Origin: Petrimonas mucosa
GTDB lineage: Bacteria > Bacteroidota > Bacteroidia > Bacteroidales > Dysgonomonadaceae
Length of the DNA stretch: 64,000 nucleotides
Assembly: GCF_900095795.1 (NCBI RefSeq)
Contig: NZ_LT608328.1
Coordinates: forward strand, 1,481,001-1,545,000
Reading direction: 5' to 3'
This document shows positions 56,578-64,000 of this stretch, in pieces. Position numbers and translations under genes: made by a program. The notes beneath the pieces are model-generated. The model was not told where the DNA came from, did not search any database, and saw only the letters and a program-made list of their open reading frames with translations. Position 1 is the first letter of the stretch. Each line of letters begins with the position of its first letter.

Positions 56578-56619
56578 ATCAGTATCAACCGACTAATATC
56601 AAAATCAATCGGTTCTTAT
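56578..56619 (+). repeat. Hairpin repeat, terminator-like (copy B), cut by IS256 copy 2
   Basis: AACCGA (56587-56592) pairs with TCGGTT (56609-56614). The following T-rich tract is split: its first part is the IS256 duplication GTTCTTAT (56612-56619), and the rest resumes after the element at 63087. It closely matches 13217-13262. It lies 15 bp after the glycosidase stop and was probably its terminator. Confidence 0.65.
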
Positions 56620-56802
56620 GACACTGTCCATAAGATTGTGTAAATGAAAACTACAGGAAGACATTCTTGTAGTTTTTTCTTTTCCAACCCCTCTATAATT
56701 TGTGTGAGGGGATTCGAAAAGAAAAAACAAGATTAGCGATTAATATAAAAACGATTAATTTTGTAAACATTTAATTTTATGGACATTCCCAAAGAGTTAT
56801 TA

Positions 56803-57836
56803 ACGTGAGTTCGGGATAAGAAAAGCATAAAAAAAGTTGTGATATAGGGAGATTATTTGTATATTTATAGCTGTTAATCAAACAAATAACAAACATCAGC
56901 CCTATGATCACAACAGACAAAGTTATTGAAATATTTTGTATTGCCGACGATTTTTGTGCAGAATATGAGAATGAAATCCGGAATCACCAACTTCAAGCAG
57001 GTGACACAACGAAAAGGAGAAACAGGAAAACGCAAATGTCCCAGAGCGAGATTATTGCCGTGATGGTCTGCTTCCACTGTGGAACCTTTCATAATTTCAA
57101 GAATTATTACCTGTTTTATATTTGCAAGCACATGAAGAGCTATTTTCCAAATGCCGTTTCCTACAACCGTTTTGTCGAGTTGCAACCCAGGGTGATTGTA
57201 CCTTTCATGCTGTTGCTCAAACTCTTTGGATTTGGTGAATGCACAGGCATTACATATGTGGATAGCACTCCAATCAAAGTATGTCATAACAAGCGTATCC
57301 ACTCGAATAAAGTATTCAGGGATCTGGCACAAAGAGGGAAAAGTACGATGGGCTGGTTTTTTGGATTCAAGCTTCATCTGGTCTGTAATGAAAAGGGTGA
57401 ATTGCTGAATTTCTCTCTCACAAAAGGCAATGTCGACGATAGAAACCCTGACGTAATCAATGTTCTTACCAAAGATCTTTTCGGTAAACTATATGCAGAC
57501 AAGGGTTACATCAGCACAAAGCTCTTCGAGATGCTGTTTGACCAGGGAGTTCATTTAGTGACCGGTATACGCTCAAATATGAAAAATTCCCTGATGTCAT
57601 TCCGCGACAAGATTCTCTTACGCAAAAGATCTGTAATTGAGTCCATCAATGATGAACTGAAGAATATCTGCCAGATAGAACATTCAAGGCATCGTTCCAC
57701 ACATAATTTCATCATGAACATAATTGCTGCATTGGTGGCATATTGTTTCTTTCCCAAAAAGCCTTCAATCAAATTTGAAGTGGAAAAGTCAAGTCAATTA
57801 ACCATTTGGGGATAATATGTTATCCCGAACTCACGT
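56803..57836 (+). mobile_element. IS982-family element, complete (1034 bp)
   Basis: Inverted ends ACGTGAGTTCGGGATAA. Flanking duplication TATTA at 56798-56802 and 57837-57841; it reads as 7 bp, TTATTAA, if the end is placed one base further in. It is inserted in codon 8 of the IS256 transposase. A 313-bp end fragment of the same element lies at 16702-17014. Confidence 0.93.
56904..57815 (+). CDS. IS982-family transposase
   Basis: Intact 303-aa transposase. The N-terminal part is MITTDKVIEIFCIADDFC. Catalytic acids lie in ITYVDSTPIKVCHNKRI (D), KLYADKGYIS (D) and SVIESINDELKNICQIEHSRH (E), the DDE pattern of IS982. All motifs are present, so the element may be active, which would account for the nearly identical remnant 40 kb away. 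Confidence 0.95.
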   Translation: MITTDKVIEIFCIADDFCAEYENEIRNHQLQAGDTTKRRNRKTQMSQSEIIAVMVCFHCGTFHNFKNYYLFYICKHMKSYFPNAVSYNRFVELQPRVIVPFMLLLKLFGFGECTGITYVDSTPIKVCHNKRIHSNKVFRDLAQRGKSTMGWFFGFKLHLVCNEKGELLNFSLTKGNVDDRNPDVINVLTKDLFGKLYADKGYISTKLFEMLFDQGVHLVTGIRSNMKNSLMSFRDKILLRKRSVIESINDELKNICQIEHSRHRSTHNFIMNIIAALVAYCFFPKKPSIKFEVEKSSQLTIWG

Positions 57837-58013
57837 TATTAAACAAAGAGTTTCTGTCTCAATTTAAGACGGAAGAAGACGTGAGCAAGTTTTTAACCGA
57901 CTTGCACACTCGGGTATTGGAACAAATGCTGGAAGGCGAGATGGAAGCTTATTTAGTCAGCCCTTAAAAAGTATTCAATCGTCTATGATACAGTAAAATA
58001 ATAGATATTTTCC

Positions 58014-58044
58014 TTGGTTATATCTGCAAGTTTTCGTAAATTTG
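58014..58044 (+). promoter_or_regulatory. Bacteroides-type promoter of the IS5-family transposase
   Basis: -33 element TTGG at 58014-58017 and -7 box TAAATTTG at 58037-58044, spaced by 19 bp, the best full -33/-7 pair in the window. The transposase frame opens 11 bp downstream. Confidence 0.6.
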
Positions 58045-58745
58045 AGATATAAATCTTGCAGAAAATCATGCTGGCAAAACAACAAGACCGTTCACAACAC
58101 TCATTGTTCTTTTCACTGGAAAGCACATTGAATCATAAGCACCCGCTATTCATTCTGGCCAATAAAATTGATTGGGAGATGTTTGAAAGAGAGTTCTCAC
58201 CCCTGTATTGTCCCGATAACGGACGTCCGGCGAAGCCCATTCGCCTGATGGTGGGATTATTGATCCTGAAACACATCCGAGATCTCTCGGATGAAAGCGT
58301 GGTGGAACAATGGAGTGAAAACAATTACTACCAGTATTTTTGTGGTGAACAGGAATTCCAACCTCGTGTTCCTTGTGAAGCGTCTGAGTTGGTTCATTTC
58401 CGTCACCGCATCGGCAAAGAGGGTATTGAGCTGATCTTAAGGGAGAGCATCCGTATCAATGGTAAAGACTCGAACGACAAGGACGTTTACATCGACACCA
58501 CTGTCCAGGAGAAAAATATCATCTTCCCCACGGATGACAAACTGGCAAAGAAGATTATCAAGAGGTGCTGGAAGATAGCAGACAGGAACAGTTTGGATTT
58601 GCGCCAGAGTTACAGGCGAATCCTGAAAGATCTTTCCTACGATCAGCGCTTCCGAAATCACCCACGAAACAAGGGTAAAGCGTAAGCCGTCGGTCATAGG
58701 CGTATTGGATTGCTTCGATTAAACCGTGATCTTTGTCAAAAAAAG

Positions 58746-59096
58746 ATGAACACTAACAAAATGAATCGTCGTTTTACTCAACACGAAGCGTTTTCCCTGA
58801 TCGAAGAGTACTTTCAAAGTGGTCAGCGGGCCACGGATTTTTACCGGTCCAAAAACATGAGTGAATGGCAGTTTTACAAATGGAGAAAATTGTATCTTGA
58901 AGTCCATCCGGAACATGAAGCCTCAAAAACACCCCCTGCAAAGGAGCCATCCCTCTTGCAGCCGGTAACTGTTATCGGCAAGCCGTCCTCCCGGCGGATG
59001 CCCCGGTTCGAGATCGCCTATCCCGGCGGGGTAACTCTTCGCGTGGACGAGGGGGTAACCGACATCACGCTACTCGGGGAACTGCTCACTTTTTAA
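58746..59096 (+). CDS. tnpA: IS66 TnpA-like accessory protein
   Basis: Small basic protein of about 116 aa from ATG 58746; ATG 58761 is possible, and a TTG at 58710 gives a longer frame. The helix-turn-helix-like N-terminal part is FTQHEAFSLIEEYFQSGQRATDFYRSKNMS split by a WQFYKWRK motif, typical of IS66 orf1 products. The C-terminal half (FEIAYPGGVTLRVDEGV) is also typical. Followed by tnpB after 11 bp. DNA-binding helper for transposition; the exact role is unknown. Confidence 0.85.
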   Translation: MNTNKMNRRFTQHEAFSLIEEYFQSGQRATDFYRSKNMSEWQFYKWRKLYLEVHPEHEASKTPPAKEPSLLQPVTVIGKPSSRRMPRFEIAYPGGVTLRVDEGVTDITLLGELLTF

Positions 59097-59107
59097 TTTC
59101 CCGGACG

Positions 59108-59470
59108 ATGTTCTCACTTAACGAATCCCAGCGTTTTTACCTCTGCCTCTCACCCACCGACCTGCGTAAAGGATTTGACAGTTTATGCGGGCTTGTCTCA
59201 TCGGAATTGGGACGCGACCCGTTAGGCGGGGAAGTGTTCATCTTTGTCAACAGGTCCAGGACGACCATCAAGCTGCTCCATTGGGAACGGGGCGGGCTCG
59301 TGCTGTACCACAAGCGCCTGGAAAGCGGCCGCTTTTCCCTTCCCCGCGTCCATTCTTCCGGCAAGGGATGCAGTATTCTTTGGCGCGATTTGGTCATGAT
59401 GGTCGAGGGTATTTCCATGGAAAAAACCACCCGCCGGAAAAGATTCAATATTGCTCCAAAAACCGCGTGA
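59108..59470 (+). CDS. tnpB: IS66 TnpB (Orf2) protein
   Basis: Small conserved IS66 protein of 120 aa. Motifs are YLCLSPTDLRKGFDSLCGLV, then VFIFVNRSRTTIKLLHWERGGLVLYHKRLE, given here in two stretches of the known family signature (DLRKGFD and KLLHW). Required for IS66 transposition by family knowledge, with unknown biochemistry. Lies between tnpA and tnpC. Confidence 0.93.
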   Translation: MFSLNESQRFYLCLSPTDLRKGFDSLCGLVSSELGRDPLGGEVFIFVNRSRTTIKLLHWERGGLVLYHKRLESGRFSLPRVHSSGKGCSILWRDLVMMVEGISMEKTTRRKRFNIAPKTA

Positions 59471-59521
59471 ATAAAGACTTTCGTGCTTGTTCATCTCATT
59501 GATAAGTTGTATCTTTACACC

Positions 59522-61039
59522 ATGAAAACAAGCAATACGGAATTGAATGACCAGGTTGTTATTTCCCGCGGGGAATATAACGAATTGCTGTCCATCAAGT
59601 CCGATTGCGAATACCTGAGGTTTCAACTCTCCGAGCTAAAACGGATGCTTTACGGTGTGAGAAGTGAACGCTTCAGGTCGGAAAAAACCGATGACGGGCA
59701 ATTGGACCTCTTTGCCGGCACGCGGGATTCACTTCGCGATATTCAGCCAAAAGCGGAAGCGAACAAGGAAACCATCACTTACGAACGCGAAAAGACACGC
59801 GAAAAGCCTGTCCGGAGCCGTCTTCCCGAGCACCTGCGACGGGAAGAGGAGGTGATTGAACCTGACCTTATCCCCGATGGAGCCGTCAAGATAGGGGAGT
59901 CTGTCACCGAGCTGCTGGAGTACAAGCCCGCCGACGTTTACGTGCGGGTTATTATCCGTCCCAAGTACGTGGTGCCGGGCACGGAAGGTGAAGGCTGCGT
60001 TACTGTAGCCCCCATGCCCTCGTTGCCCATCGTGAAAGGAAATGCCGGGGCGGGCATTCTCTCCCATATCTGCGCGAGCAAATTCATCGACCACCTCCCG
60101 TTCTATCGCCAGGCCGAGATATTCAAGCGGCAAAAGATACCGGTTGCCGAGTCGACGCTCAAGGGCTGGTACGCCGCCGTCTGCCGCTTGCTTGAGCCGT
60201 TACACGATACACTGATCCATGAAATAATGAAACGCGACTACCTTCAGGTGGACGAGTCCCCGATACCTGTTCTTACCTCGGATAAGCCCGGTGCCACGCA
60301 CAAGGGGTACATGTGGGTGTTTCATGCCCCCGTGGAAGGCATGGCGTGCTTCAGGTACGGAAAATCCCGCTCGGGGGATGTCGCCGCCGGATTTCTTGAC
60401 GGGTACCGCGGCGCGCTCCAAACTGACGCGTACGCGGGGTATGACCAGTATAAGGACGCGGAGCACATCACACTTTTGGCATGCATGGCCCATAGCCGGC
60501 GAAAATTTGAACACGCCAAGGAGAACTCGCCATCGAGATCGCGTCAAGCCCTTGACTTGTTCGCGAAACTCTACCGGGTAGAGAAACGGGCACGCGAAGA
60601 AAAGATGCCATTCGAGGAACGGCACCGGCTGCGCGAACAACAATCAATACCGGTGATGGAAGAGCTGAAACGATGGCTGGAAGACCAGCGGGGGCAAGTC
60701 TTGCCTAAATCTCCCATAGGAATCGCGGTTGCCTACACTCTGAAAATTTGGGACAGGTTGGAAAGGACGATGACGGACGGCAAATTCGAGATAGACAATA
60801 ACGAGATTGAAAATAAAATCCGGAAACTTGCCCTGGGACGCCGTAACTATTTATTCTGCGGGAGCCACGAGGGAGCCGAGCGTAACGCGATGATGTATTC
60901 TTTCTTCGCCTGTTGTCGCGAAGCCGGCGTGAATCCAACGCGATGGATGACTGATGTCCTCAACAGAATACCCGATTATCACGCGAATAAACTGGAAGAG
61001 CTGCTCCCACACAATTGGAAAGAGAATATCCTTGGATAA
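59522..61039 (+). CDS. tnpC: IS66-family transposase TnpC
   Basis: DDE transposase of 505 aa from ATG 59522 (MKTSNTELN); the upstream start at 59483 is less likely because a TATCTTTA promoter-like word overlaps it. The coiled-coil N-terminus (LSELKRMLYGVRSERF) is typical. The catalytic acids lie in YLQVDESPIPVL (D), LQTDAYAGYDQY (D) and FEIDNNEIENKIRKLALGRR (E). C-terminal IS66 motif NYLFCGSHEGAERNAM follows. Intact, so the element could be mobile. Confidence 0.95.
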   Translation: MKTSNTELNDQVVISRGEYNELLSIKSDCEYLRFQLSELKRMLYGVRSERFRSEKTDDGQLDLFAGTRDSLRDIQPKAEANKETITYEREKTREKPVRSRLPEHLRREEEVIEPDLIPDGAVKIGESVTELLEYKPADVYVRVIIRPKYVVPGTEGEGCVTVAPMPSLPIVKGNAGAGILSHICASKFIDHLPFYRQAEIFKRQKIPVAESTLKGWYAAVCRLLEPLHDTLIHEIMKRDYLQVDESPIPVLTSDKPGATHKGYMWVFHAPVEGMACFRYGKSRSGDVAAGFLDGYRGALQTDAYAGYDQYKDAEHITLLACMAHSRRKFEHAKENSPSRSRQALDLFAKLYRVEKRAREEKMPFEERHRLREQQSIPVMEELKRWLEDQRGQVLPKSPIGIAVAYTLKIWDRLERTMTDGKFEIDNNEIENKIRKLALGRRNYLFCGSHEGAERNAMMYSFFACCREAGVNPTRWMTDVLNRIPDYHANKLEELLPHNWKENILG

Positions 61040-63161
61040 GACGGATCCTTACATGCACGATACCCCCGATCAACGATCGAATACAATATTGTCATACCGC
61101 CATTGATTCAATGTGCCGGTTGAAACAGAGAATAACCATAGGAGGTGGACCGGAGAGGGATATGCTAATTTTTACCCATTCCTGCAACACGCTCATAGCC
61201 GACGGGATACGGTAAAGCCAGGAAAGCGGATAAGAAAGTGAGAACCATAGCCGGACGGCTGGTACGCGATGTGGAAAGGAAGCTGGGTACCATGGTTGAT
61301 GGTTACCGGAATGAACTGGACCTGTACAAGCGGGTACTGGCCCAGAAGAAGAAAGACAAGAACAAGGTTTATTCACTGCACGAGGTGGATGTGCAATGCA
61401 TCAGCAAGGGGAAAGAGCATAAACTGTACGAGTTTGGAAACAAGGTATCCATCACACGAACCGGTAGCGGTGTAATTGTTGGAGCACTGAGTTTTAGAAA
61501 TGAATTTGACGGGCACACGCTAGACAAGGCTATCGAGCAAGTGGAGAAGTTGACGGAAAGAAAACCCCGAAACGGTATCTGCGACAGGGGGTACCGGGGA
61601 AGAAGTAAAGTCAGGGATACACTCATCCACATCCCCAAATCCTTTTCAAAGGCTCTAAGCACCTATAGGAAGAATAAAGAGAGAAAGTACTTCCGCAAGC
61701 GGGCAGGTATTGAGCCTGTAATCGGACACCTGAAAGAAGATCACCGTCTCTCCTGCAATTACTACAAGGGAATCACCGGGGATGAGATCAATGTTATGCT
61801 CGCAGCTGCCGGATTCAACTTCAAAAGGATGATGAACAAGTGGAAGTCATCTTTTTGGCTCTTCCTTGAAAAGATAATTGTGTTCCTGAACAGGCAACTT
61901 CACCCCATCAGGGGAGGTGAAATTTTACAAACCAGAGAAAAATGGGCTTTTTAAGGCTCGACTATTTAGGCTACGAGAAACATTCCCCGGAAGGCAACAA
62001 CAGCGGCAATTCCCGTAACGGCAAGTATCCCAAGAAAATACAGACACATTATGGCGAATCCGTCATAGATGTGCCTCGTGACCGTCAGGGAGAGTTTGAA
62101 CCAACTGTTGTCCCCAAGCATCAGAGCCGAGGTTTATCCATCGAGAAACTGGTCATATCCCTTTACGCCAAAGGAATGAGTGTGTCGGATATTGAAGAAG
62201 AGATGAAAGAGATTTACGGCATAACACTTTCCACTTCAGCCATATCCATTATAACCAATAAAGTAACTCAAGCAGCGATAGAATGGCAGAATCGCCCGCT
62301 GGAGAATCAGTATCTTATAGTCTGGATGGATGGCATTGTCTTTAAAGTCAGAGACCAGGGTAAAGTGGTCAATAAAACGGTTTATTTATGTGTAGGCTTG
62401 AATAAGGAAGGCATCAAGGAAGTGCTGGGCATGTGGGTTGGCAAGAATGAAAGTGCATCGTATTGGACAGGTGTTTTAACCGACTTGAAAGCTCGTGGAG
62501 TAAATGATATTCTGATTACCGTAACTGATAATTTGAACGGATTCACAGACTCAATAAAAGCGGTTTTCCCTGATGCAACCACTCAAATCTGTGTTGTACA
62601 TCAAATACGCAACTCTTGCAGGTACGTTGTCTGGAAAGAGAAAAAAGAGTTTTCATCTGATTTGAAGAATATTTACAACGCTCCCACCAAAGAGTCAGCT
62701 GCACTGGAACTGGATGCTTTTGAACAGAAATGGGGTGGAAAGTACCCTTATGCCATTCGTTCATGGCGGAGAAATTGGGATGAACTGACGGCCTTTTTTG
62801 ACTTTCCTGTTGAAATCAGAAAGATTATCTACACGACCAATCTGATAGAAAATCTGAATGGGAAAATTAGAAAATACACCAAAAACAAGCTTTCGTTTCC
62901 AAACGATGATGCTTTGAAAAAGGCTGTATATTTGGCTGTTTCTGAAATAGAAAAAAAATGGACACAGCCAATTTGGAACTGGGGGTTGATTTTTAACCAG
63001 TTTATAACTATATTTGAAAACAGGATTCAAGTATAAAACTCTTAAATCCTGTAGTTTGACGTTTACACAAAATATTGGATGGTACCGTTCTTATTTTTAA
63101 ATACCTGACAAGTAAACCATTAAAGATCCTGTCTTTCATTTCCAAAAAGTGCCCCCCCCCC

Positions 63162-64000
63162 TCAAAACAGTGATAATTGGGCGGCCGTGGGACTTTTATT
63201 GCGACTTTTCAGTCGTCTGGGATAAGTGCGCCTGCCTTCGGTCACCACCCACGTCAAATCCAGATGGCTTATCAAATGCATCCTCAACAACGCGGCTATG
63301 GTTGAAAACGCCTTTTCGCTTTCCGACTTGGTCTGAATCACCTGTAAAAGCAAATACGCGATCAGGGTACACCATACTTGGGTCTTTATCCCGTTTTCAG
63401 TGTCGGAATAAAAATAGGTGAGTTGGAAGTTTTGCTTCAATTTTTTGAATCCCGTTTCGATAGACCACCTATTTTTATAAATCAAGGCAACTTCCTCGTC
63501 TGTTATTTCCCAATTATTGGTGATGAACTTGTATTTACGCCCCTGTTCATCCCTGTACCAAACTAAACGAAGGCATAATGTCCTCGTCTGTCTGACTTTC
63601 TTCCTTTTTTTCTTGCCTTCGGTCCCCGTCTCGACCTTCTCGATATATTGAACGTGGATATGTTCCACCTTGTAAACGGCATGTTCCCCTTTTTCCAGCT
63701 TCTTCTCGTGAAGGACTTCCTGAACCTCGTACCTTGCATTGTCTTTCAGCCGACAAACGAAATTCACGCCTTGTCGCGTCCATTTGGCGAACTGCAGGTA
63801 GTAATTGTATGCCTTGTCGAAGACCACCATGCTGCCTTCACTTAAATTCAGGTATTGCAAGAAGTTCTTGTCGTGCATTTTCGCCTCGCTTATCTTCACG
63901 AATCGCGGCGTGTCAGCATGGACGTCGGTCAGCATGTGGACTTTCAGGCCGCCTTTCTTTTTCCCGTCGCCTTTAGGGTTCCGGCCCACGCCTTTCATCA
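63162..64000 (-). CDS. IS4-family transposase, truncated by the window edge
   Basis: Catalytic C-terminal part of an IS4-type transposase; at least 278 aa lie in the window and the frame continues past the edge, although an in-frame ATG is present at 63996-63998. Motifs: KVHMLTDVHADTPRF, VVFDKAYNYYLQF with the second Asp, and YKNRWSIETGFKKLK, which matches the Y-x2-R-x3-E-x6-K signature of the family. A run of ten C (63152-63161) directly follows the stop codon. The right end of this element and its target duplication cannot be seen. Confidence 0.9.
   Translation of the reverse strand, partial: MKGVGRNPKGDGKKKGGLKVHMLTDVHADTPRFVKISEAKMHDKNFLQYLNLSEGSMVVFDKAYNYYLQFAKWTRQGVNFVCRLKDNARYEVQEVLHEKKLEKGEHAVYKVEHIHVQYIEKVETGTEGKKKRKKVRQTRTLCLRLVWYRDEQGRKYKFITNNWEITDEEVALIYKNRWSIETGFKKLKQNFQLTYFYSDTENGIKTQVWCTLIAYLLLQVIQTKSESEKAFSTIAALLRMHLISHLDLTWVVTEGRRTYPRRLKSRNKSPTAAQLSLF

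Larger units (their letters stand above)
58682..61210 (+). mobile_element. IS66-family element, complete three-gene type (2529 bp)
   Basis: The ends are GTAAGCCGTCGG and, inverted, GTATCCCGTCGG. An exact 8-bp duplication GGTAAAGC lies at 58674-58681 and 61211-61218. It carries tnpA, tnpB and tnpC in order. As the innermost layer of the nest it is the most recent arrival. Confidence 0.95.
58056..61954 (+). pseudogene. IS5-family transposase split by IS66
   Basis: The N-terminal piece (58056-58681) has the DUF772 region: CPDNGRPAKPIRLMVGLLIL, NNYYQYFCGEQEF and VYIDTTVQEKNIIFPTD, the last with the first catalytic Asp. The C-terminal piece (61219-61954) has GICDRGYRG, then AGIEPVIGHLKEDHRL with the final Glu. 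Removing IS66 with one copy of GGTAAAGC joins NKGKA to RKADKK in frame to give about 453 aa. The first codons of the listed frame (LQKIMLAKQQ) start at a non-ATG codon; ATG at 58068 is a likely start. Confidence 0.92.
57956..61962 (+). mobile_element. IS5-family element, interrupted by IS66 (1470 bp without the insert)
   Basis: The ends are GTCAGCCCTTAAAAAG and, inverted, GTCGAGCCTTAAAAAG. The duplication TATTTA lies at 57950-57955 and 61963-61968. It is inserted in the IS256 transposase after codon 48. IS66 sits inside at 58682-61210 with its own 8-bp duplication. Confidence 0.9.
56779..63036 (+). pseudogene. IS256 transposase, broken into three pieces
   Basis: Piece 1 (56779-56802) encodes MDIPKELL. 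Piece 2 (57837-57955) resumes with NKEFLSQF and runs to EAYL. Piece 3 (61969-63036) resumes GYEKHSPEGN and is identical to copy 1 to its end, keeping all catalytic motifs. A spurious start inside the IS5 end at 61942 yields a 364-aa frame that lacks the N-terminal 40 residues and probably does not make an active enzyme. Removing the insertions restores the 401-aa frame exactly. Confidence 0.93.
56620..63086 (+). mobile_element. IS256-family copy 2, host of a triple nested insertion
   Basis: The ends are GACACTGTCC and GGTACCATCC inverted, with the 8-bp duplication GTTCTTAT at 56612-56619 and 63087-63094. It is interrupted by IS982 (56803-57836) and by an IS5-family element (57956-61962). Subtracting both with one duplication each leaves 6467 - 1039 - 4013 = 1415 bp, the exact length of copy 1. 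It is inverted relative to copy 1. Confidence 0.95.

Noticed and set aside
61942-63036. 364-aa IS256 transposase as a functional variant
   Set aside because: Its first codons come from the end of the IS5-family element. The natural N-terminus lies in pieces upstream.

Overview
The window reads as a Bacteroidota chromosome, most likely Bacteroidales. The evidence is a SusC/SusD pair, Bacteroides-type -7 boxes (TAnnTTTG), few Shine-Dalgarno sites, a xerD / dnaN / exonuclease / truA neighbourhood, a bare NrfHA-CcsBA nitrite-ammonification set, and IS families common in that phylum. A Dysgonomonadaceae-like host is my guess from protein style, not something the sequence proves. No rRNA, tRNA or CRISPR array was seen.

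Region 1 (1-12.1 kb) is ordinary, well-kept chromosome of moderate GC. On the + strand it has a hybrid histidine kinase (5' end outside the window), XerD, the DnaN clamp, a DEDDh exonuclease, a DUF5715-like lipoprotein, TruA and TrhO. Convergent to these is a minus-strand operon nrfH-nrfA-resB-ccsA, which couples a pentahaem nitrite reductase to its own haem-attachment machinery.

Region 2 (12.1-20.2 kb) is an IS-littered boundary. An IS1595-family element sits 40 bp upstream of nrfH. It is followed by an intact IS256-family element (1415 bp), the tail of a broken gene, the N-terminal stub of a GH88-like gene cut by a second IS1595-family element, an IS982 end fragment, a DeoR-type repressor and a single-ORF IS66-family element.

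Region 3 (20.2-56.6 kb) is an AT-rich carbohydrate-utilisation locus. SusC (split by an IS5/IS1182-type element that can be removed in silico to restore the frame), SusD and two surface lipoproteins capture glycan. They are followed by a Tat-type Gfo/Idh/MocA (GH109-like) protein, a TIM-barrel glycosidase-like lipoprotein and a calcineurin-like phosphoesterase. A tight operon (34.6-42.9 kb) then encodes an FGGY kinase, an SSS symporter, a FucI-like isomerase, an amidohydrolase, a class I aldolase, a SIS isomerase, a divergent triose-phosphate isomerase and a YjbQ protein, ending in a clear terminator. After it come a GC-richer 2-oxoacid dehydrogenase set (E2, E3, fused E1), in which E3 carries a +1 frameshift in a G7 run, then a second Gfo/Idh/MocA protein, a CE15-like esterase, a GH20 hexosaminidase, an IS110-family element and a CBM-plus-TIM-barrel glycosidase. 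Together they look like a polysaccharide utilisation locus fused to a dedicated and not readily recognised sugar-phosphate pathway.

Region 4 (56.6-64 kb) is a nest of transposons. A second IS256 copy contains an IS982 and an IS5-family element, and the latter contains an IS66. Every layer has matching target duplications, and removing them gives exactly the 1415 bp of the intact copy. A truncated IS4-family transposase closes the window.
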